Source: Apoderus coryli (Eukaryota > Arthropoda > Insecta > Coleoptera > Attelabidae). From it: a DNA stretch of 64,000 bases. A program made the translations under genes and the position numbers. This document shows, in pieces, positions 23,001 to 32,900 of the stretch (position 1 is the first letter of the stretch; each line of letters opens with the position of its first letter). Under the pieces are notes generated by a model, which was not told the origin of the DNA, did not search any database, and saw nothing but the letters and a program-made list of their open reading frames with translations. The DNA is taken from assembly GCA_911728435.2 (NCBI GenBank), contig OU452202.1, positions 22,051,135-22,115,134 on the forward strand. Reading direction: 5' to 3'.

Positions 23001-25432
23001 CGCAAACATTAACCTATCGCAATCCAGCTTATTTACCAAGTCATTAACAAACAACAGTTAGAGCCTTGAGGAACCCCCGAAGATGCAACAAATCTGTGAG
23101 ATTGGTATCCATTATAAAACACATACTCAGCTCTATTTCTCAGATACGAATTAAAAACAGTGTTAAGTTTGGCACAAAGCCGAATTGATCCAATTTCTGC
23201 ATCAGAATACCATGATTAAACGCCCTAGTGAAGTGAATATGACATCAATTTTACCTACATGATCCAAGACTTCAAATACGTTCTCAGAAAGAACAGCAAG
23301 ATTAGATACTGTAGATCTACGGGAGATAAAACCACGTGGAGCAGTAGAGATCCGATTTCTCAATGAGCTATAGATGCGATCATAAACAAGTGTGTATAAA
23401 TATATCTTCTAAATTTTCGGCAACTTGACAACACCTGATAAACTGTTTGTTAAAAAAATAAAGTGCTTTGTTTATTGCTCTTGTACCGGCACGGCATAGT
23501 GTGTGTCGTATAACTAAGCGGTGGACGTGGCTTTTGTACGAGGGTTTGTATGTAGATTTAACAATTATTATTGTTAATAAATTCAGCTAGATTTTTATTA
23601 TTTGTTTATTTTTGATTCTTCGTCTTTTTCCATTTCGCAAAGATGATAATTTAAAACAGAAATGGTTACAGGCTATTCCTAGATCTAATTTTAAGGCGTC
23701 AAAGACCGCGGTAGTTTGTTGTAAACACTTTCCGGAAAGCCAGATTATACGAGAGGGTAATTAATTTCAACCGGGTGGAACTTTAACAAAAATTCCCTAT
23801 AAACCACATGCGTGTCCATCTATTTTTCCAAATTTGATCAGTGTGATATATTTTTTGATTCTCTGAATGAAATATTGCCTTCCGCGGAATCAATACTAAA
23901 GGAACTTGATGTTCATTAATACTTGTGTACTTTGGTTGATTTTCGGACAAAATTGCTGTGTTTACATACACAAGGAACTTTGTTTAATTTAGCAGGGCAT
24001 CAGTCTAATTCAGTAGAACCAGACCGAGACTACTAAATTAGACTGAGGCCCTGCTAAACTAATGCCTTTTATAATTAAATGAAATATTCTGACTTACCTC
24101 TCCGTACTATCCAAAGACGCCGCCCCACCAACAGTATTGCCACTTTTTATCTTACACCTCTTCAATTTACTGCTACTAATATGACCAGTACCCCGTTTTC
24201 CCTTGATACCCATCTTACTTTTCAGCGTCTTCACTACCGGACCTTGAACAATCGTAACTTTTGCTTGCTTATTACATTTATTAACATCGATCGGTTGCGT
24301 AATTGGCACTATTAGGCTATCTTTGGTAAATGCTCCGTTATTACTTCCAGCAACATACGTTGAATTTCGTAACAGCTTCAATTTCTCCCGCAGATAGTTA
24401 ATCTCTTTACTATACTGCTCATTCAAATGCACACCGTTGATAGGCTGTTTGTCGAAATACGTGTTTGTATCATAACAAACTGGCCGTTTATTATTTTCAT
24501 CCATCAAATCGTGGCATTTGAAATCCACTAACGGACAAAACTGTCTGCAATTCATTCGGAAATCGGTACTTTGCGAATCGGAATTAACTATTACGACCTC
24601 CTGATTGTCTAGTCTAGAAGATAATTTCGCACAACACAGTTTCTTTTCGGTATTATGACAATTTGGCTGTTGTTGTTTATTTAAATCCACAAATTTTAAT
24701 GTGTTTTCGATTTGATGTTGTCTAATTATGGCAGATTTTTGACAATCAGTGGTTTGTTCGTAAGTTTTTACGCTGAGTTCGCTGTCAACTATGTATGTGG
24801 TTGGCAGTTCGACCATGTTCGATGGCCTCAGTCTAAAAGTAAAAATTCTCTTATCAACAATACATAACTTTGTTATCAAATTAAAGTAACAATCTGACAA
24901 CGTAAAAATTTCCATACCTATATTATAGTGTTTAGGCTTTATTATCGGCCGTAAAGAGTACTTTTGGTAGAAAAACTGGCAACACCGATAAATTTGTGAC
25001 AGTTAAGATCACAAATGTCTGAGCGTAAATGACGAGCGATATACCTAGTTAATGCAAGATTACCCTAGATTGTAATGACTCAAGGCAAATGTATATTATG
25101 GTAAAGTTTTAGTAAAAGAATAAATTTTATACTGGTAAAACTCCTGGACATTATACACACCTGTTGTTATATTTCGAGTCATGCCAACCATGAAAATCAT
25201 ATTCCAATTCCATGTTTTCGTACTCATTATTAGCACATTTACTATTAAACTTCTTTGGTGTTAAACTATTCATTTCCTTACACTTTTTCCTGCAAGATTC
25301 GTTCGTTTCACTTCTGGAACGACGTCTCGGCGCTTTTTCACACGTACTACACCATGATGTGTACGGATATTTACAAAATTTCTCATTACTTTCTGTACCG
25401 TTAAAAGATAAACTCAAGTTACAGTCAGCCAT
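8048..25432 (-). CDS. TTLL4: Tubulin polyglutamylase, TTLL4-like
   Basis: Tubulin-tyrosine-ligase-like ATP-grasp enzyme; TTLL4 relatives add the first glutamate of side chains on tubulin and other proteins. Exons (descending): 25432-25161, 24832-24098, 20665-20466, 20403-20200, 20007-19839, 19618-19510, 16244-16037, 15379-15253, 15187-14971, 13318-13060, 11607-11434, 11347-11274; these give 916 codons in phase. A last coding exon lies at 8194 downward (stop at 8048 or 8085), with or without a 52-nt exon at 10191-10140. Residues 1-400 are divergent (Cys/Lys-rich, then Ser/Glu-rich). The catalytic core starts near 403: [65 protein letters not shown], and [13 protein letters not shown] with the metal-binding Glu-x-Asn. 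Start chosen: first Met upstream of a run that is open into exon 2. The exon 3 donor must be GTGCGA at 20465 to keep frame. Introns are filled with transposons. Confidence 0.87.
8715..10074. mobile_element. piggyBac-like element remnant
   Basis: The left end TTAA|CCCTTTCTACCGG and the right end, read in reverse as TTAA|TCCTTTCTACGGCG, form terminal inverted repeats beside TTAA target sites, as in the piggyBac superfamily. No convincing transposase remains. A P-like copy (about 9134-9863) sits inside it. It lies in the last part of the TTLL4 gene, between the 3' exons. Confidence 0.55.
9134..9863 (+). mobile_element. P-like element, copy 1 (internally deleted)
   Basis: The 5' part at 9150-9310 matches the ends of the copies at 49.4, 55.7 and 59.5 kb (CGCATAGACGTAG, GGCGTGTACGAGATAAATAA). 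The 3' part at 9600-9863 matches the 55.65-55.88 kb end in reverse (GTCAGGACCTGACT, GGACTCGGAATGC). Flanks TAAAACC and ATAAACC resemble a decayed 7-bp target duplication. The THAP exon and the LINE insert are missing. Inserted within the piggyBac-like remnant. Confidence 0.6.
10712..10780 (+). repeat. tRNA-derived repeat or tRNA pseudogene
   Basis: ATAGAGAGCGTGCGCCTCGC resembles a D-arm/A-box plus anticodon arm, and CTGGGTTCGCATCCCAG is a good T-arm (B box), followed by a T run. The 5' and 3' ends do not form an acceptor stem, so it is not a working tRNA. SINE head or pseudogene. Confidence 0.4.
11640..12760. other. TTLL4 intron, no element assigned
   Basis: Intron sequence between the exons at 13060 and 11607. 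Open frames here have no recognisable protein. A GC-richer patch at 12360-12400 (GGCCGCGCCAGTAGGGAGG) was not identified. Confidence 0.35.
12735..12921. repeat. Perfect 46-bp-arm palindrome
   Basis: Bases 12767-12812 are the exact reverse complement of 12876-12921, with a 63-base spacer. The flank 12735-12790 (CGTGCAGCACAGTACACGTG ... ACTTCTTTCACGAG) recurs in reverse at 43855-43905, so this is a member of a dispersed inverted-repeat family. A foldback MITE in a TTLL4 intron is likely; no arm divergence means recent insertion or gene conversion. Confidence 0.75.
13671..13714 (-). ncRNA. Hammerhead ribozyme (type I, minimal helix III)
   Basis: Minus strand, 5' to 3': helix I UCACCA (13714-13709), CUGAUGA (13708-13702), helix II GUCG-UGGAU-CGAC (13701-13689), GAAA (13688-13685), helix III CG-GC-CG closing with A-U (13685-13678), C17 at 13677, then UGGUGA (13676-13671). 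All core bases fit the hammerhead consensus; the cleavage triplet is GUC; helix I pairs 6 of 6. Beyond a 6x6 internal loop a second part of helix I forms (CUGCC with GGUAG, UCAC with GUGA), placing an internal loop where natural hammerheads make their helix I/II tertiary contact. Predicted self-cleavage is between 13677 and 13676. Confidence 0.82.
14058..14101 (+). ncRNA. Decayed hammerhead in the inverted unit
   Basis: Counterpart of the 13671-13714 ribozyme on the opposite strand: CUGAAGA at 14065-14071, GAAAC at 14085-14089, and a GUC triplet retained. Helix II (GGCG/CAUC) has a mismatch and helix I (CACCA/UAGUG) has one. Probably weak or inactive. Confidence 0.55.
15488..15682. repeat. 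TCTA/CTAT microsatellite
   Basis: Long imperfect run of tetranucleotide TCTA interspersed with TC and TCTC units, in the TTLL4 intron between the exons at 16037 and 15379. Open frames across it are pure repeat translation. Confidence 0.9.
15717..15988. mobile_element. hAT-like MITE (CAGGGATT ends)
   Basis: The left end GCAGGGATTAACAACGCG and the right end, in reverse ACAGGGATTGATACCG, form terminal inverted repeats rich in TTCGGT motifs. Flanks CAAATTTG and TAAATTTC could be a decayed 8-bp duplication. About 270 bp, no coding capacity. Family assignment is tentative. Confidence 0.5.
16355..16480 (+). mobile_element. RTE-type LINE fragment
   Basis: Translates in pieces as RRTDEQTS, then [20 protein letters not shown] and TDHL. 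This block is common near the end of RTE-like LINE proteins ('SIEAM..RRQLRWTGHV'). Short, frameshifted relic in a TTLL4 intron. Confidence 0.5.
16481..17690. other. TTLL4 intron, unassigned
   Basis: No gene, RNA or element ends recognised. Open frames at 17363-17704 (both strands) have no family features and are probably chance. Confidence 0.3.
18081..18111 (-). ncRNA. Hammerhead-like motif (GUA cleavage site)
   Basis: Minus strand: ACCA (18111-18108), CUGAUGA (18107-18101), a stem with GAGGU/ACCUC pairing (18099-18085), GAAA (18084-18081), then C-AU-GUA and UGGU (18080-18071). Helix III would be two base pairs with a 2-base loop, and helix I pairs ACCA/UGGU. It fits a minimal hammerhead but is much shorter than the 13.7-kb example. 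Confidence 0.45.
18255..19184 (-). mobile_element. LINE C-terminal region with RNase H domain
   Basis: A 309-codon open frame. Its middle is a ribonuclease H domain: VWYTDSSKG (first Asp), [13 protein letters not shown] (Glu), [13 protein letters not shown] (Asp), [20 protein letters not shown] (His and last Asp). It is followed by a short basic tail as in I/R1/Jockey-related LINEs. No reverse transcriptase upstream, so 5'-truncated. Inserted antisense-neutral in a TTLL4 intron, inside the Tc1/mariner-like element. Confidence 0.85.
19690..19795 (-). repeat. Relic of the hammerhead element family
   Basis: On the minus strand CACCACTCGTGGATCGACGA followed by AACG and CTGGTG repeats the helix I, helix II and GAAAC parts of the 13.7-kb ribozyme, but seven bases of the CUGAUGA core are deleted. 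The neighbouring CAGTGTGTGACAG also echoes that unit. Confidence 0.5.
21506..22226 (+). repeat. About 174-bp tandem repeat, 4.1 copies
   Basis: Units start at 21506, 21680, 21854, 22027 and 22198 (spacing 174, 174, 173, 171) with the words CGTCCTATACCAAACCAAGG and AATAATGGGGTCGTGAAAT. Copies differ by a few percent. Non-coding satellite-like array in the large TTLL4 intron between the exons at 24098 and 20665. Confidence 0.92.
22990..23400 (-). mobile_element. LINE reverse-transcriptase fragment
   Basis: Minus strand: [20 protein letters not shown], then a decayed D-V-I-F-T segment, then a frame ending in the SSGVPQGS reverse-transcriptase motif. Several frameshifts. Sits in the large TTLL4 intron. 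Confidence 0.65.
23615..23762 (+). pseudogene. THAP-domain fragment (transposase relic)
   Basis: Plus strand reads [18 protein letters not shown] then [18 protein letters not shown]: the FP..., W, C..HF spacing of a THAP zinc finger, here lacking a clear first Cys pair and running into a stop. THAP domains occur in P-superfamily transposases and in host regulators derived from them. Its place in an intron, with no further exons seen, favours a transposon relic. Confidence 0.55.
23838..23955 (+). mobile_element. LINE 3'-end fragment, same family as 28.3-29.8 kb
   Basis: Nearly identical to 29561-29672 (TTCTCTGAATGAAATATTG, AAGGAACTTGATGTTCATTA). A short isolated 3' piece of the LINE present in the VPS11 intron. 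Confidence 0.85.
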
Positions 25433-26946
25433 TATTGTTTAATTATTCTTTAAATGCTATTTGATTTTCTTACGTTAGGATTAATACTAAAGAAATAACG
25501 TATTAAATGCAGTAAATGCACTTAAGAATTTTTTTAGTAACTTATTATATGGACGTTTTCGGCAGTATTTTGGAAATGAATTTTAATAATTCAAAATGGT
25601 GTAACTTAAAAGTAGTGTTTGCCTGTGAAAAAGAAATCGTTTTTATTAATTATTTTATGTACTCAATTGATAGGCAAAATATTGGAAAACAAACTGAATA
25701 AAACAAATAATAACTTACCAAATAAAATTCATATATTCCTATATCACAACACATTCATTTTATAAAATTATTGTTAATATTTTGTTACAAAAAAATTGGA
25801 GTAAAATTTTTACTTTATTCATTGGCAAAAGCCGCGTGTATGCCTGTATATGTAATTAATATAAGAAAAGGTAAGATGAAGATGTAACAAAATGACTTGC
25901 CGGCAGACTGAATACATTTCTGATATGATTAGGGTTAGGGATTCACGATATATCGCTATTCAGAAATATCGATACTTCGCTTACGATTTGGATAATTTTA
26001 TCAATATTTTCCTGTATTTCTCTTATCATTTTTAATTTTTTTTAATCGTCAAAAACATGCGTTAACATTTATTGTCGTCTCTAACAAAAATATATTGTGG
26101 TAGAATATATATTTATTTTTTATTATAATAATAGCATATATTGTTATTTTATATTTTGAATAAATACTCCTTTAATTCAATTGATTTCAGTTAAATAGGG
26201 AGATAAACACATTTCTTTGTATGAAATAATCCCTCCAGCAGTATCATTGTCTTTATATAGACAATGGCAGTATTATCATTAAATTAATGACGAGAACTAA
26301 AAGGTAACCAAGTAATAATCCTGAATATTTTGTACTTGTACTGTTATATCTAATGACCTTAGATATGAAGTCGAAAAAATCTTACTGATTTTTATTTTAT
26401 TTATTTAAATGATACATACGATCATACGATATATGAATATAAATATCGATGTTTATAAAAAAATGAGTACCCCTAGTGCTAGATTGTCATATTCACCATA
26501 TTATTATATTCCCAGACCGCACCAACGGGTACCTTTAATACCTTATACGCAAAATTAAAAAAACCAACATATAGACCAAAGATTTGTTATATCTTTGATG
26601 TAGACGGTGTAATATAAATCCTGTGTTTTCCACAGAGATCAGTGGAACGTGGCCATAATTTGCAGGGAAAATGGAAAAATTCTGTGTTTATGGCAACACC
26701 GCTATCAAATACTGCCAACTGTCAAAGTCATTATGTTATCTAGGAATTCAATGACATATGACATTAGTATGAGTATGTTGTAATGTCATTGTAGGAAGTA
26801 AATAAATATACAAATTTGCAATACAAATACAATACAAATGAATCCTGAACGATGAACGATAAATAAGATTTAAAGTCTATTAGTAGTTATGTTTGTTTGA
26901 AAATTGAATTTAAAAACTAGAAAATACAACCACTGTCGCAGCAGAG
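25433..26946. other. Divergent spacer between TTLL4 and VPS11
   Basis: Region between the two start codons, which face away from each other; it should hold both promoters. AT-rich; 25930-26490 has repeated CGATATAT-type words that look like a decayed transposon. No coding sequence recognised. Confidence 0.4.
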
Positions 26947-29900
26947 ATGGCATTTTTAGAGGTAGACCATAAAAAATTATTAAATAATTTAGTCAGTCAT
27001 GGTCCAATCTAAACATTATTCTATGGTCATGATTAGTCAGGGAGTACAGAGTAAAGGGACTGCCGACAAGGTACCAGGTTCGGATCGGTGACAGTCTGTG
27101 TTGGTCGAGAACTCGAAGACTGGTGGATTTATGGACAGAGGAATTAGATAGATTACTTCAGGATTGTCAAACTTAGCTGTAGGGCCTTGAGAATGCAATT
27201 CTCATCAATGGAAATAGAAGAGGATCCAACATCCTATACAGGATGGAATAGGAAACCCTAGGTGGACTAAAGTTCACAATGTTTGACACTCAAGGACATT
27301 GTGGTGTTCTAAATTACTGATTATTATTATTTTTTTGTTTTAGTGGCGAAAATTCAATTTTTTTGATTTAAAAAAAGATGTGGATGATAATAAAATATCT
27401 TTATTATTTAAGGTAGATACCTAATTAAATAAGTTTATTGTTAACTCAGTTATATGCGCTTAATACTTTATTTTAGGAGAACAAAATTATAACAACTTCA
27501 TGTGGAAATAATCATTTAGTATTTGGAGATTCTCTTGGACAAATCCACTTGATTTCGCGTTCCTGGTACATTTTTACTTTTCGTCCATACGAAATTAGTA
27601 TAGATCAATGTTGTCAGCTAAGAAATTCACCTATGCTCGTTACCATCGGTGTAAGTAATTTTATGTCTTCTTTAAAACCTCATTTGATATCGTTATTTGT
27701 ACGTAAAGATGTAAAATTTCAGCACGATGAACCTGGAATAAATCCAATGATAAAAGTTTGGGACACGAGTCGTATAGAAAAGAATGGTACACCATATTGC
27801 TGTCGAATTACCAGATGTTTGCCAAACAATAAACCTGTTCCTGTTAGCGTGTTAGCGGTTCATGATAATTTACAGTTAATGGCAGTTGGTTTTACTGATG
27901 GGTCTTTAATTCTATTCCGGTATGCACATACAATAAACCTCATAATGTTACTACTTAAGGGAATAGAGTTAAACATCTCTTTGGATCTCCCATCTGTAGG
28001 TTGGTCTTTAATAAAACTCGGGAGCTAATATTTAACCATTCTAATAATATATGAGGAAATAGCATCGCCATGAGGCAAGTACAAACGAATATATATAACG
28101 AATACAGAATGACATCTATCTATATTGACATTAGACTTTAGTGAAGTATGACACTAGTGACATATGAAGTATGTCAAGCGCGAAATTCAAAATATCACCT
28201 TACACATCTGACATTGAATATGTGTAAAATTGGAGTAAATGATGTGAAAATATTTATTTATGTATTTGTAAAAGAGAAAGTGAAAGCATTAAATCTCGAA
28301 TTTTGTAGTTTTTGGTTTATATTTTAGAGTTGAGATGTTTTCAAGAGCGGAGATCGTGCGGATATTACCAATTATTGGCCTATATCAATTCTGTCTAATT
28401 TTTCTAAATTACTTGAAATAGTCCTTTACAACCGTATTTATCCAATTGTTCAACATGGGCTGGACCAGTATCAGCATGGTTTCATTGCACACAAGTCCAC
28501 ACTTACAAATATGTCAATTTTTTCACAATACGTGTCTGGACGTTGGATAACTGCGGTCAGGTTGACGTTGTATACACCGATTTTTGCAAGGCGTTTGATA
28601 GAATTGATCATACAATCCTTATACAAAAGCTTCCGCATTTTGGCTTTAGCGTTGGTGCCGTCTGTCTTCTGTAATCTTATATTACTGATAGAGTTCAGTT
28701 TGTGTCATAAAATGGATATACATCGACATATTATACAGCTCTATCTTGAGTACCTCAGGGTTCAAATCTGGGACCTCTATTATATTTATTATTCATTAAT
28801 GATTTGGGAGAATATTGAATTGTAGTAAACTGATTTATGCAGATGACTTAAAGATTTTTACAACGATAAGTACGCCGGAGGATTGTATTTCGCTACAAGG
28901 CAGTCTTCAATTGGTGAATGGTTGGTGTGAACAAAACAGACTTTATACCCGCAAAACGTCCCCGACCATCTTTTATTATAATGTAAATGGAGTAATTCTT
29001 AATCGAAAGGAGTCTATTAAAGATCTTGGAGTTACTTTTGACATGCATTTCACTTTCAAGGAACATATTACAGATATGGTGGCTGGTGCGACCAAAGCTT
29101 ATGGCTTTATTGTTAGAAACAGCAAATATTTCGAGAGTGTCGTTACTTTGAATACTCTATATTTTGCATATGTAAGATCCAAGCTTGAGTATTGCTCTTT
29201 GGTCTGGTACCCCTGCTATGACTGTGATATTCAAATGATTGAGAAAGTTCAGTGTAAATTTTTAAAATGTCTGTGCTTTAAAATTGATGGAACTTACCGG
29301 ATCGCGGAATACCTTACAAATATCTTATTGACCGATTTCAATTTCAAAGTTTAAGGAGAAATTTGTTTAGTATAAGTTTTCTATATAAGATATTCAATAG
29401 TGATGTAGTGTGCCCTGAGCTACTGGAAAAGGTATCTCTGTTGGTTCCGCGTATCAATGCTAGAAGTCCTATTGCATTTTATAATGAGCGAGCCAGAACA
29501 AATATTATATTAAAATCTCCCATTTATACTATGTGCCGGCAATTTAATTTGGTTAATGATCAGTGTTATATATTTTTTGATTCTCTGAATGAAATATTGT
29601 CTTCCGCGGAATCAATACTAAAGGAACTTGATGTTCATTAATACTTGTGTACTTTGGTTGATTTTCATTGTTTATTGATGTACCTACTGTTATCTAATAT
29701 AGTTAAGCTTTAGTTATAGTTGGTTTTTGTATGCATTGCTGTGTAAATGGAACTTGTTCTGTTGAGTAATAAAGCTATTATTATTATTATAGAGGTGATA
29801 TTACACGAGACCGAAGCTCCAAGCAAAAAGTACTGAAAGACTGCAGTTCAATTATAACCGGCTTAGAATTTAAATCTTTAGCTGCCGGTACTTTCTTATT

Positions 29901-32900
29901 TGTAGCTACTGATAGATCTGTTTTGGTTTATAATATTTCACAAAAGGATAAGGAATTAAAGGTAAGTTTTCAAGGGTTTCTAGAAATGTTCATATTTATT
30001 CGCTAGTGTCGCTACTTATTTCAGTATCCGTTGGACAATATCGGATGTGAGAGAAACTGTTGTGTATTGGCTGAATCAGCACCTGAAAGTCATTTTATGG
30101 TCGGCAGAAACGATGTAAGTTGTCGATTTTTACAACTAGTTGAAATCATTTCTGGAATGAATCGGTAGTTAGTTACTATTTTGATTTAATAATATTCATA
30201 AATGCTTTTCCATAATCTTATTGTTTATATTTTTAAAAAAAGACACTTTGTATAAATGCCCTTCTTTACTTATTACCAATGATAACTGCTAATCACCATA
30301 AACTTAAATCTAATAAATGAATTGAATTTTAGGCCATCTATTGTTACACCTCAGATGGCCGCGGCCCCTGTTATGCCGTAGAAGGCGAAAAAGTCCTGCT
30401 TTATTGGTTTCGTAGTTATTTGATTATTGTATCAAAAAGTGGCAGACCGGTGAATATTAATTCGATGCCAAACGAATTGCATAACACCGGAGCACAAGGT
30501 AAATATTAATGGACACAGAATATGCAAATTGTGGTTTTATTATTATTATTATTTATTTTTATTTATTTATTTATTCACGGACAAAGTCCATTTATACAGC
30601 ATACAATATAATATAACAAATATAATTTCATGCAATACTACACAAATTCAACAATTTTACAAAACCTAAGAAACTTCAAATTACACAATAAGTAGACAAT
30701 TTAAACATAATTCAAGTTATACTAAAGCTATTCGCAAGACCCACGCCAGGAATAAAAGGAAAACCATGATCGTCAACGCAACAGGCATCGATCGCCTCAC
30801 GCAAAACTGCCGTCACGACGCTCACATTTCAAACGGCGAATAAATTCACCTATAGGCGCAAAGAAATCAACGCTTAAGCAAGAATTCGCCATCCTGGTCA
30901 CTCTAGGGACAAAATTATTTCCTCCGTAATTTGTACGGTGAAATTCCTCATGGAAAAGGTGAGAGTATCTATTGTTCCTAGACGGTACATGAAAATGAAT
31001 ATTGCTTAACAAATAAGAAGACGATACCATATTGTTCAAAAGCTTATAAAGTAGTAATAGATCTCTGACGACCCTGCGATCACTCAATGTCGTAAGCCCC
31101 AGCTCGCTCATCATTGTTCCGTAATCGAACACAAAATCGATAGGACGCGGACGACCAAGCTTAAAGTGAACATACCTAAGGAAACGCCGCTGAACGCTCT
31201 CAACTCGGGCACAATGGCAACCGTATGACGGGGTCCAAATATACTCCATACTCCAAATGTGGTCTGACGAGCGTCGCGAACAAAATTCTAATAGTATTCA
31301 CATTACTGAAATCAACCGAGCAACGCTTTATGAAGCCCAACACTTTCAGAGACCTGGAAGTCGAGTGCCTGATGTGATCCACAAAGCTCAAGGAAGTGTC
31401 CAGGTAAACTCCCAGATCCTTGACCGAAGATTTGTATTTTAGGACTGAATGGTCGACAAAATATTCATACAAAAGAGGTCTCCTGGTTCGGTTGAAATTT
31501 ACGCAAAAGCACTTAGAAACATTTAAAGTCATACCATACAACTCACACAAATCTCACAACATCCTCCTGCAGAAGATAACAATCTGTGGGACCTCCGATA
31601 CGCCGGTAACACTTCAGGTCGTCGGCGAAGAGCCTGAATTCACTGTGAATGAAACACTGCTTGATGTCATTTATAAATATGTTAAATAACAATGGCTCGA
31701 GGTGAGAACCCTGGGGGACACCAGAAGAAACCGAAATAGGGTCAGAAAGGAAATCACTGAAACGGACTATCTGAGTTCTGCCAGTCAGGTAGCTCTCCAA
31801 CCATCCCAACAAAGGTGCCGACATGCCAATACACTCCAGCTTGTGAATAAGGAGCCGGTGATTCACGCAGTCGAAGGCCTTGGAAAAATCGGTTTAGATC
31901 GCATGAACCTGGTAACCGCTTTCCAAGGCCCGTGACAAATAATGTGTGTATTTCAGAAGATTAAGCTCAGTAGACCGACCGGACTGGAAACCGAACTGTT
32001 CATCAATTATAATCGGCTTAAATATAGTTGTTAGATATCTTGTTATTAAACTCTCGAAAAGCTTAGGACAAAACATCAGTTTTGAACTGTTTTACACATA
32101 TTTTGTCACGGTATCAGATTTTTTGACACTGTCTCTCTCACGTTAGCCATCGTATAAATGGATGATAAAATTGTTTTTATAGGTGATTTGATTACAATAT
32201 TGGATATCCACAATAAATTCATTGTGTTCTCGCAAACAATGTCGCGGATTAAAGCGATTTTAAATGAATGGGGATCCTTATTTCTTTTGGATCAGGACCA
32301 TAGGTTGTATCATTTGAATGAACGGGATTTACAATCAAAATTAACGCTGTTGTTTAAGAAAAATTTGTATGACGTGGCTATAAGAATCGCCAAGTCCCAA
32401 CAATATGATGTAGATGGTAAGAGCTGTGCTATTGTACGTGGCGTTTGCACTTTTGGTCAAACAGCCTTGATAAACCAAGGTTTCAATCGGTTACTTTTAT
32501 AGGACTTGTTGATATTTTTAAACAATATGGTGATCACTTATGTGACAAAAGTGATTTTTCTGGTGCTATTGAACAATATATTAAAACAATTGGTAAATTG
32601 GAACCAAGTTATGTTATTCGGAAGTTTCTCGACTCACAGCATTTGGAGAAGTTAACAAAATATTTAGAAGCATTACATAAACAGGTAATTTCATTCCCTA
32701 GTATACGGATTATAACGTTTTTTAAAGTCTGATGATTATACAGGGCTCAGTCTGTCCTGGGTAAATAGGTTTCAATTTTAAATAGTATATTTTTTTTACT
32801 TAGGGGCATGCAACAGAGGATCACACGACTTTACTCCTAAATTGTTACACAAAATTGAATAACAGCACTGGCCAATCTGATAGTTTAAGAGATTTTATTC

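Noticed and set aside
30797..32076. Minus-strand open frames as a host gene antisense to VPS11
   Set aside because: They are ordered reverse-transcriptase blocks of one LINE copy.
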